Below are positions 1 to 5,517 of a stretch of DNA of 6,026 nt, in pieces. Position numbers and translations under genes: made by a program. Source of the DNA: an uncultured Thiotrichaceae bacterium. GTDB lineage: Bacteria > Pseudomonadota > Gammaproteobacteria > Thiotrichales > Thiotrichaceae. The notes under the pieces were generated by a model, which saw nothing but the letters and a program-made list of their open reading frames with translations, did no database searches and had not been told where the DNA came from. Location of the stretch: positions 1-6,026 of the forward strand of contig CACVAV010000197.1 in NCBI GenBank assembly GCA_902727945.1. The letters run 5' to 3'. The first letter of the stretch is position 1, and each line of letters begins with the position of its first letter.

Positions 1-203
1 TTGGCGTTGATGAGTGCAGCCACGTGTCCACGTGCTTCTTCGACGGCTTCTTCCGCTGCCCAACCATAAGCATGGCTACGCGAAGCAGGATTACCAAAAA
101 CACCATCAGGTGTCAGAAACTGCATCATCTTTTCAGCAACACGCGGATCAACCGGTGTGGTGGCCGAATAGTCGAGATAAATTAGGGACTTTGTTTCACT
201 CAT
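1..203 (-). CDS. iscS: Cysteine desulfurase IscS, N-terminal part (cut by window edge)
   Basis: IscS is a PLP-dependent cytoplasmic enzyme that removes sulfur from L-cysteine, leaving alanine, and passes the persulfide to the IscU scaffold and to tRNA-thiolation partners. Only the first 67 codons are in the window. The translation contains LIYLDYSATTPVDPRVAEKM (residues 7-26) and FGNPASRSH (36-44), which match the start of recalled E. coli IscS almost residue for residue. A few extra residues (MSETKS) precede the family's usual start. The PLP lysine and the catalytic cysteine loop lie beyond the left edge, so activity cannot be judged. The ATG at 201-203 has only a weak Shine-Dalgarno-like AGGCAGAG upstream. 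It follows iscR by 90 bp on the same strand with no clear terminator between them, so it is probably co-transcribed from the iscR promoter. iscU and the rest of the isc genes would be expected further left, out of view. Confidence 0.96.
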   Translation of the reverse strand, partial: MSETKSLIYLDYSATTPVDPRVAEKMMQFLTPDGVFGNPASRSHAYGWAAEEAVEEARGHVAALINA

Positions 204-269
204 GATTGTGCACTCTGCCTGGTTAAATTCTTTAAATCTTACTGTAGAAGTCAGCGACCTCTATTGCCT

Positions 270-292
270 GGGGATGAAATATTTTCACACCC
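270..292 (-). promoter_or_regulatory. Hairpin in the iscR-iscS intercistronic RNA
   Basis: In the minus-strand transcript, two bases after the iscR stop, GGG-T-G-TGAAA can pair with UUUCA-U-C-CC(C) around a 3-nt loop. This gives five A-U/G-C pairs, one G-U pair, one mismatch and three G-C pairs. No U-run follows, so it does not look like an intrinsic terminator. In E. coli the iscR-iscS spacer is structured and takes part in RyhB-dependent differential decay that spares iscR. Whether this hairpin does the same is inference from position only. Confidence 0.35.
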
Positions 293-293
293 T

Positions 294-761
294 TTAATGT
301 GTGGTTGAGTTAGTGACGAACTCAACTTTTTGATTCTGGCGTTCTGCTGTCTGCTTGACGCCTCTGCGCTTGGTCATGTCTGCCAGTGTGATGTCTGATA
401 AGAACGTGCGTATCTGATCACTCAGGTCGGACCACAAGTCATGAGTCAGACAACGCTTGTTATCCTGACAATCACTCATGCCACCGCAGCGTGTTGCATC
501 AACACTTTCATCAACAGCTGCAATGATGTCGGAGACAACGATACTTTCCGGTTCGCCATTCAGCTGATAACCACCACCGGGGCCACGCATACTAGTGACT
601 AATCCTGCCCGGCGCAATTTTGAAAATAATTGTTCCAGGTAAGACAATGATATGTCTTGTCTCTCCGATATTTCGGCCAGCGATACCGGTTGACCACCGT
701 TATGTAGTGCCAAATCCAGCATGGCGGTCACTGCGTATCTACCTTTTGTCGTTAACTTCAT
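294..761 (-). CDS. iscR: Fe-S cluster-binding transcriptional regulator IscR (Rrf2 family)
   Basis: IscR is a dimeric winged-helix regulator that carries a [2Fe-2S] cluster. The holo form represses its own isc operon, and the apo form acts at type 2 sites. The protein has 155 residues against 162 in E. coli. It starts MKLTTKGRYAVTAMLDLAL, has the DNA-binding region ISLSYLEQLFSKLRRAGLV (37-55) and the wing RGPGGGY (59-65). The cluster ligands C92, C98, C104 and H107 fall at exactly the E. coli positions. E43, which lets E. coli IscR discriminate between site types, is also kept. I chose the ATG at 759-761 because GGAGAG lies six bases upstream and the family starts at MKLT or MRLT. An in-frame ATG at 777-779 would add six residues (MNGEQS) that overlap the ribosome binding site. 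The C-terminal tail after about residue 130 is divergent, as is usual. It lies 53 bp after cysE and 90 bp before iscS, with its own promoter and operator. Confidence 0.97.
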   Translation of the reverse strand: MKLTTKGRYAVTAMLDLALHNGGQPVSLAEISERQDISLSYLEQLFSKLRRAGLVTSMRGPGGGYQLNGEPESIVVSDIIAAVDESVDATRCGGMSDCQDNKRCLTHDLWSDLSDQIRTFLSDITLADMTKRRGVKQTAERQNQKVEFVTNSTTH

Positions 762-767
762 GCTTTG

Positions 768-773
768 CTCTCC
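768..773 (-). promoter_or_regulatory. Ribosome binding site that fixes the iscR start
   Basis: GGAGAG on the minus strand lies six bases before the ATG at 759-761. If translation began at the upstream ATG (777-779), this sequence would be inside the coding region. It therefore favours the shorter, family-typical start. Confidence 0.7.
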
Positions 774-788
774 GTTCAAGCTGAGGTA

Positions 789-818
789 ATCTTAACAATA
801 CTTGATTAAAACAGTCAA
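789..818 (-). promoter_or_regulatory. Candidate sigma70 promoter of iscR-iscS
   Basis: On the minus strand, TTGACT (813-818, five of six matches to TTGACA) is followed after 18 bp by TAAGAT (789-794, four of six matches to TATAAT). Transcription would begin near position 782, giving a leader of about 20 bases containing the iscR ribosome binding site. The -35 hexamer includes the TGA stop of cysE and lies inside the IscR operator, so bound IscR should occlude RNA polymerase, as at the E. coli iscR promoter. Confidence 0.65.
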
Positions 819-822
819 CTAT
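798..822 (-). promoter_or_regulatory. Type 1 IscR operator (autoregulatory site)
   Basis: This 25-bp segment, read on the minus strand, fits 24 of 25 positions of the type 1 IscR consensus as I recall it (ATASYYGACT, then RWWWY, then AGTCRRSTAT). The only deviation is A for G at position 17. It is an imperfect palindrome, with ATAGTTGACT on one side and ATCAAGTAT on the other. Type 1 sites bind [2Fe-2S]-IscR and mediate repression when clusters are plentiful. The site directly precedes iscR and overlaps its -35 element, which fits negative autoregulation. I found no second equally good site nearby, whereas E. coli has two. Confidence 0.82.
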
Positions 823-1624
823 TAAGGTTTTTCACCTGTACACCGGTAACAAGGTCTTCAGAAGCGTCAACATTGCCATTGCAAATAATGCGTTCTGCCC
901 CCAGTTTTGGTAGGGGAGTGGTTTCTACTTTACCGCCCAGATGATTGATTTCTTTGCATAACCTGTCCATTCTGTCTTCCATGAGCTGAATGTGATCTAA
1001 CATCCGGTTGACTGCATTAGCCAGCGGATCAGGCATGTCTTGTTTGGCTCCGTAAGCATCAAAACCCATTTTTTCAGCCAGTGCTTCGCGTCGTTCTTCC
1101 TGAAATTTTTTCGATTTTGTGACCTGTCGTCCCGGTACACCAATAACCGTGGTGTCGATGGGCACGTCCTTGACAACCACCGCATTTGAACCTACCCGCG
1201 CACCATCATGCAGGGTGATTGGCCCCAGTACTTTCGCACCCGCCCCGATGACGACATTATTATGCAGGGTAGGGTGGCGCTTGCCGGGCTTCCAGCTGGT
1301 TCCACCCAGTGTTACGCCGTGGTACAGCGAGCAATCATCACCGATTTCTGCGGTTTCCCCGATGACGATGCCCATGCCGTGGTCAATAAAAAAACGGCGG
1401 CCAATCGTCGCACCGGGATGAATTTCTATGCCGGTATACCAGCGCGGGATGTTCGATAAAAACCGTGACAGCCACTTGAAGCCTTTACCCCACAGCCAGT
1501 GATTCATGCGGTGGAATAGGATGGCATGGATGCCGGGATAAGTAGTCAGAATTTCAAAAACATTACGTGAAGCCGGATCACGGTCAAATATGCAGTAAAT
1601 GTCTTCGCGGGCACGCTCAAACAT
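815..1624 (-). CDS. cysE: Serine O-acetyltransferase CysE, isc-linked type
   Basis: CysE transfers acetyl from acetyl-CoA to L-serine, giving O-acetylserine, the carbon skeleton for cysteine synthesis in the cytoplasm. The 269-residue protein has a short N-terminal helical part (about 1-60), a left-handed beta-helix of hexapeptide repeats (about 65-168) and a C-terminal extension of about 100 residues. Family signatures are TGIEIHPGATIGRRFFIDHG (64-83), GIVIGETAEIG (85-95) and VTLGGT (104-109). H82 matches catalytic H158 of E. coli. E67 sits where E. coli has D143; glutamate is usual in this short-N-terminus subgroup, which includes B. subtilis CysE. The extension contains GFDAYG and a likely coiled-coil stretch around LDHIQLMEDRMDRL. 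The protein ends in LNS and lacks the terminal isoleucine with which enterobacterial CysE inserts into CysK. The start ATG has AAGGTGA four bases upstream. iscR follows 53 bp downstream, and readthrough from cysE into iscR is likely. Confidence 0.95.
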   Translation of the reverse strand: MFERAREDIYCIFDRDPASRNVFEILTTYPGIHAILFHRMNHWLWGKGFKWLSRFLSNIPRWYTGIEIHPGATIGRRFFIDHGMGIVIGETAEIGDDCSLYHGVTLGGTSWKPGKRHPTLHNNVVIGAGAKVLGPITLHDGARVGSNAVVVKDVPIDTTVIGVPGRQVTKSKKFQEERREALAEKMGFDAYGAKQDMPDPLANAVNRMLDHIQLMEDRMDRLCKEINHLGGKVETTPLPKLGAERIICNGNVDASEDLVTGVQVKNLNS

Positions 1625-1648
1625 AGAGTCACCTTATTGTGTGCAGTA

Positions 1649-1727
1649 AGCCAGCACTGTTAAAGAGCTAATCACGGCGTACCTAGTACTTAGCGTACTT
1701 AATTGCCGTAAATAGTTGGCGCTGGCT
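1649..1727. repeat. Nested inverted repeats in the cysE / lplT-aas divergent spacer
   Basis: Three inverted repeats share nearly one centre, near 1688-1692. AGCCAGC (1649-1655) pairs with GCTGGCT (1721-1727), ACGGC (1674-1678) with GCCGT (1705-1709), and AGTAC (1685-1689) with GTACT (1695-1699) around a 5-base loop. The core also reads as three direct copies of GTAC plus neighbours (1679, 1686 and 1695). No protein could be assigned. It may be an operator, a structured 5' leader of cysE or a small extragenic palindromic element. A regulatory role is inference only. The 203-bp spacer as a whole (1625-1827) contains no gene that I can support. Confidence 0.4.
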
Positions 1728-1744
1728 GAAAAAAAAAGTATGTT
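1716..1744 (+). promoter_or_regulatory. Weak candidate promoter for the lplT-aas fusion gene
   Basis: TTGGCG (1716-1721) and TATGTT (1739-1744) each match four of six consensus bases and are separated by exactly 17 bp. The spacer contains a run of nine A residues (1729-1737). This is the best sigma70-like pair I found upstream of the rightward gene, but it is below what I would call secure. The -35 overlaps the right arm of the nested inverted repeat. Confidence 0.28.
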
Positions 1745-1814
1745 GATCAAAGTCGTTAACTAAGCATCTCAAGTTTAGTCATTCGGTGGCAGACTCTAAA
1801 ACAAAACGGAAACT

Positions 1815-1820
1815 AAGGGA
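1815..1820 (+). promoter_or_regulatory. Ribosome binding site that fixes the lplT-aas start
   Basis: AAGGGA lies seven bases before the ATG at 1828-1830. The alternative in-frame GTG at 1786 has no Shine-Dalgarno-like sequence before it, and the 14 residues it would add are charged and unlike the family's N-terminus. Confidence 0.65.
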
Positions 1821-1827
1821 AATAACT

Positions 1828-4800
1828 ATGTTACAGATTTTGCGGATTCAGGGATTTATCGCTTTTATTACTGTGGTATTTCTGAATGCATTTGTGGATC
1901 TGGGGCATAAAATCATTATCCAGAATACCGTGTTTAAGATCTACGACGGGGAGCAACAAATTATTCTGACAGCGATTGTTAATGCGCTGATCCTGTTGCC
2001 TTTCATTATGATGTTTACCCCCGCCGGGTATTTTGCAGACAAATACCCCAAGCATCAGATTATGCGCTTCAGCGCATGGGGTGCGACCATTCTGACCTTG
2101 TTGATCACCCTGAGCTACTATCAGGGCTGGTTCTGGTTTGGTTTTGGCATGACCTTCCTATTGGCGATGCAAAGTGCCTTCTACGGCCCGGCCAAATTGG
2201 GGTATATCCGCGAATTGTTGGGTGAGAGTGCCTTGCCACAAGGTAATGCGCTGGCTCAGTCCACCGTCATGATTTCTATTTTGTTAAGCACCTTCTTCTT
2301 TTCGGTGCTGTTTGAAAGCCTTCTGAAAGATTTTACCATTACTGATGAGTCAGGCGTTTTACAACAGATTGCGCCTTTGGGCTGGTTGCTGGTTGGTTTT
2401 ACGCTGCTGGAGTTGTGGTTGGCGTACCGTATCCCTAAGGCAGGTGATACTAATCCTGCGATGCAGTTTGAGTGGGATGATTATCTGCGCGGTAAAACAG
2501 CAAAAGAAAACCTGAGCCGGGTCTGGAACAATAAACTGATCTGGTTAACCATTATGGGCGTGTCAGTATTCTGGGCGATCTCACAGGTGGTATTGGCAAC
2601 TTATCCAGCCTTCGCTAAAGCGCATCTGGGTATCACCAGCACGGCTGAATTACAGGGCATTATGGCCTTCGCCGGTATCGGTATTATGATCGGTTCATTA
2701 TTAGCGGGGCAGATTTCTAAAAATCATATTGAAACCGGTTTGATCCCTATCGGGGCTATCGGGGTGGCGGTGACGATTGCGCTGATGGGCTGGTTCGATA
2801 GCCGCTTAATGCAGGCGTTGAATTTCTTTGGATTGGGTGTCATGGGTGGTTTATTTTTGGTGCCGCTGAATGCGCTGATGCAATATCATGCGCCCAAAGA
2901 TCACCTGGGCAGAGTGCTGGCTTCCCTTAATTTGGTTAATAACGTGGCGATGCTGAGCTTTCTCGGATTGACCATTGTGATGGCATTATTGGGTTTTGAC
3001 AGTATCTATATGTTTGTTCTCCTGACCTTTGTGGCGTTGGTGGGAGCCGCATACACCATCTATCAGCTACCTCAGTCATTGCTACGCTTTATTATCAGTC
3101 GCCTGTTTCATGCCCGTTACCGCTTGAAGGTGCAGGGTTTTGAAAATTTGCCAACGGAAGGCGGCATGTTATTACTAGGCAATCATATCAGTTACATCGA
3201 CTGGGCCTTGGTGCAGATGGCCTCGCCACGTAGCCTGAAGTTTGTGGTGGAAAAAGGTTATTACGAGCGTTGGTATCTGAACAGTGTGCTGAAAATGATG
3301 GGTATCCTGCAAATTCGTGCCGATGATAAAGACAGTGCCATGCAGCAGGTTAAAGCGCTGTTACAGGAAGGTGAGGCGGTTTGTTTATTCCCGGAAGGTG
3401 CCATCAGCCGTACTGGCCAGTTATCAGCATTCAGTAGTGATTATGAGGCGGCTATCGCGGGTACGGATGCGGTGATTGTACCGTTTTATTTACACGGTTT
3501 GTGGGGCAGCCGCTTTTCCCGTTCCAGTGGTTTTTTGCGTCAAAGCAGACAGTCCGGATTTAAGCGTGATGTAGTGGTGTCTTTTGGTGAGGTGCTGTCG
3601 GCAGATACGCCTGCGCACCAATTAAAACAGCGTGTATTTGACCTGTCTTTCAGTTCATGGGAAGCCTATCTGGCATCGATTGATCCGGTGCCGGTGAATT
3701 GGATTCGTGTGGCCAGCCGCCACGGTTTCAGGTTGGCGGCCGCTGATGTGGAAGGTGAACCACTGAGTAATAACCGCTTTATTACCGCAGTGTTACGTTT
3801 TGCTGCATTGATTAAGCAGCACAGTCCGGAACAGAATGTGGGACTATTATTACCGACCAGTGTGGGTAGCAATATTGCCAATATGGCGGTGTTATCGCTC
3901 GGAAAAACAGTGGTGAACCTGAATTACACGGCGAGTGCTGATGCTTTGCAAAGTGCGGTTGAGCAGGCTGAAATAAAACGTATTTACACGTCCAGATTAT
4001 TCGTAAAACGGCTGAAAGAGCGCGGCATTGATATAAAAGACATATTTGCGGATACGCCGCTGATGCCGTTGATTTACCTGGAAGATCTGAAAAAAGAAAT
4101 CAGTCAGCTACAGTTAGTATCAACGTTATTGATGGTGGTTGTTTTGCCGGGGCGTTTGCTGCAACTGCTGTTTATAAAATCTATCAAAATGGAGAGTACG
4201 GCAGCGATTCTGTTCTCCAGTGGCAGTGAAGGTGCGCCCAAGGGGGTGCGATTGTCACACCGTAATCTGGCGGCTAATTCCCGTCAGGTCGCTGATACGC
4301 TGAATACGCTGGAAAATGATGTGATTATGGGCACCTTGCCTGCGTTCCATGCCTTTGGTTTGCTGGCGGGTGTTTTGCTGCCGTTGTCTGAGGGGATTCC
4401 GGTGGTGAGCCATCCTGATCCTACGGATGCTGTGACTATTGCTAAAGGTGTGGCGCGATACGAAGCCACTGTGCTATTCGGAACGGCGACTTTTTTACGT
4501 CTGTATGCACGGAATAAAAAGGTGCATCCGCTGATGTTCCAGTCGTTGCGTTATGTGGTGGCGGGTGCTGAGAGGTTACCGCCGGATGTACGGCAATTAT
4601 TTATGGATCGCTTTGGCAAGGCTATCCTGGAAGGTTACGGTACGACAGAAACGTCGCCGGTGGCGGCGGTCAATGTGCCGGATAAATTGGAGCCGGATGC
4701 GTGGCAGGTTCAGCCGGGTACGCGATTAGGTACCGTCGGACTACCCGTGCCTGGTACCAGTTTTCACATTGTTGACCCGAACACCCTGGAAGAGTTGACT

Positions 4801-5283
4801 GTTGGTGAGGATGGTTTGATTCTGATCGGTGGTTCGCAGGTGATGCAAGGCTATCTGAATGCACCGGAAAAGACGGCAGCGGTGATTGTTGAGCTGGACG
4901 GTAAGCGTTGGTATAAATCCGGTGATAAAGGTCATGTTGATAAGGATGGTTTCCTGACGATTGTTGATCGTTATTCACGGTTTGCTAAACTGGGTGGTGA
5001 AATGGTCAGCCTCAGTGCAGTGGAACAACGTATCAGAGAGATTATGGCTGACCCTGAGCTGGATTTGGTGGCGGTGAATTTACCGGATGCTAAAAAAGGT
5101 GAGAGGGTGGTGATTTTGTTGGCGGGTGAGAATGATCCGAAGCAGGTGCGGCGGCAGTTGATTGAGGGTGGCATGAATCCGCTGATGATTCCGGCTGCGG
5201 TTTATACTGTGGAGGAAGTGCCTAAGTTAGGCAGCGGAAAAACCGATTTTGCCGGAGCAAGGAAGGTGGCTGAAGCCTGTTAA
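1828..5283 (+). CDS. aas: LplT-PlsC-Aas fusion: lysophospholipid transporter, acyltransferase and acyl-ACP synthetase
   Basis: The protein has 1151 residues from the ATG, or 1165 from an upstream GTG at 1786. It should flip lysophospholipid across the inner membrane and re-acylate it on the inner face with fatty acid activated on ACP. Residues 1 to about 410 form an MFS domain with about 12 hydrophobic segments. GPAKLGYIREL and FGLGVMGGLFLVPLNALMQ closely resemble LplT. A PlsC-type domain follows, with the HX4D motif H453-D458 (NHISYID) and F521-P-E-G524. The last part, from about residue 640, is an AMP-forming synthetase: P-loop SSGSEGAPK (797-805), YGTTE (937-941), YKSGD (1029-1033), D1047-R1048 and a C-terminal GSGKTD with the likely catalytic K1138. 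LEGYGTTE, RFAKLGGEMVSL and LGSGKTDF are close to E. coli Aas. In E. coli lplT and aas are separate adjacent genes; fused forms are known elsewhere. All key motifs are intact. An unusual hydrophobic stretch lies at 763-783. The gene is divergent from cysE and upstream of acs on the same strand. Confidence 0.93.
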   Translation: MLQILRIQGFIAFITVVFLNAFVDLGHKIIIQNTVFKIYDGEQQIILTAIVNALILLPFIMMFTPAGYFADKYPKHQIMRFSAWGATILTLLITLSYYQGWFWFGFGMTFLLAMQSAFYGPAKLGYIRELLGESALPQGNALAQSTVMISILLSTFFFSVLFESLLKDFTITDESGVLQQIAPLGWLLVGFTLLELWLAYRIPKAGDTNPAMQFEWDDYLRGKTAKENLSRVWNNKLIWLTIMGVSVFWAISQVVLATYPAFAKAHLGITSTAELQGIMAFAGIGIMIGSLLAGQISKNHIETGLIPIGAIGVAVTIALMGWFDSRLMQALNFFGLGVMGGLFLVPLNALMQYHAPKDHLGRVLASLNLVNNVAMLSFLGLTIVMALLGFDSIYMFVLLTFVALVGAAYTIYQLPQSLLRFIISRLFHARYRLKVQGFENLPTEGGMLLLGNHISYIDWALVQMASPRSLKFVVEKGYYERWYLNSVLKMMGILQIRADDKDSAMQQVKALLQEGEAVCLFPEGAISRTGQLSAFSSDYEAAIAGTDAVIVPFYLHGLWGSRFSRSSGFLRQSRQSGFKRDVVVSFGEVLSADTPAHQLKQRVFDLSFSSWEAYLASIDPVPVNWIRVASRHGFRLAAADVEGEPLSNNRFITAVLRFAALIKQHSPEQNVGLLLPTSVGSNIANMAVLSLGKTVVNLNYTASADALQSAVEQAEIKRIYTSRLFVKRLKERGIDIKDIFADTPLMPLIYLEDLKKEISQLQLVSTLLMVVVLPGRLLQLLFIKSIKMESTAAILFSSGSEGAPKGVRLSHRNLAANSRQVADTLNTLENDVIMGTLPAFHAFGLLAGVLLPLSEGIPVVSHPDPTDAVTIAKGVARYEATVLFGTATFLRLYARNKKVHPLMFQSLRYVVAGAERLPPDVRQLFMDRFGKAILEGYGTTETSPVAAVNVPDKLEPDAWQVQPGTRLGTVGLPVPGTSFHIVDPNTLEELTVGEDGLILIGGSQVMQGYLNAPEKTAAVIVELDGKRWYKSGDKGHVDKDGFLTIVDRYSRFAKLGGEMVSLSAVEQRIREIMADPELDLVAVNLPDAKKGERVVILLAGENDPKQVRRQLIEGGMNPLMIPAAVYTVEEVPKLGSGKTDFAGARKVAEAC

Positions 5284-5380
5284 TTAATACAGGCTGATTT
5301 GCCGATGTGTGTTTTTTAATCAGAAAGCCCGATTGTTTGATCTTTGTCATTTCCTTGTTGAATATAGGTAATAATGTGTG

Positions 5381-5392
5381 ATTGTCGACAAT
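5381..5392. promoter_or_regulatory. 12-bp perfect palindrome upstream of acs, possible operator
   Basis: ATTGTCGACAAT is its own reverse complement. It overlaps a second, spaced inverted repeat, GTGATT (5378-5383) with AATCAC (5402-5407). It lies about 125 bp before the acs start, where a regulator could bind. The left half TGTGATT resembles half of a CRP site, but the right half does not match. The regulator is unknown. Confidence 0.3.
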
Positions 5393-5416
5393 TTGAGGGT
5401 GAATCACGTCTTTTTC

Positions 5417-5431
5417 TGGACTTTTTGTCCA
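5417..5431. terminator. Small hairpin with T-rich flanks, possible weak terminator
   Basis: TGGAC and GTCCA pair around a five-T loop and are followed by TTTTGG on the plus strand. The stem has only five base pairs and the following T-run only four bases, so termination of the fusion-gene transcript here would be inefficient at best. The sequence is T-rich on both sides, so chance is a fair alternative. Confidence 0.22.
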
Positions 5432-5517
5432 TTTTGGATAAATATGTCGTCAAAATCGAGCACACAACTAAAAAAAGCACCCGATAATATCCCGTTTTAA
5501 TTAGTGAGGAGACAGCT

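Larger units (their letters stand above)
5284..5517 (+). other. Spacer and leader upstream of acs
   Basis: These 234 bp hold no coding region that I can support. They are AT-rich and should contain the acs promoter, but no hexamer pair with good spacing stands out. Just past the fusion gene, CTGATT can pair with AATCAG across an 18-base T-rich loop, which is too weak to call a terminator. A perfect palindrome and a small hairpin are listed separately. At the right end, GAGGAG (5506-5511) lies six bases before the acs ATG and is a strong ribosome binding site. Confidence 0.5.

Noticed and set aside
14..205. Plus-strand open frame over the left edge
   Set aside because: It lies opposite the IscS N-terminus, which matches its family closely. 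The plus-strand translation has no family resemblance.
1119..1459. Two plus-strand open frames of 83 and 100 codons across cysE
   Set aside because: Both are antisense to the conserved hexapeptide region of CysE and resemble no protein I know.
1625..1660. TTAACA-N16-CACAAT as the cysE promoter
   Set aside because: The hexamers look reasonable, but transcription would start at or inside the cysE ribosome binding site, so it is unlikely to drive cysE.
1729..1737. A9 run as the U-tract of a minus-strand terminator
   Set aside because: On the minus strand the T-run comes before the inverted repeat rather than after it, and on the plus strand it reads as A. Neither orientation gives an intrinsic terminator.
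1786..1827. GTG start giving the fusion protein 14 more residues
   Set aside because: It has no ribosome binding site, and the added residues are not family-like. The ATG at 1828 has AAGGGA at good spacing. It remains possible.
5376..5397. CRP-type site before acs
   Set aside because: Only the left half (TGTGA) matches. The right half does not resemble TCACA.
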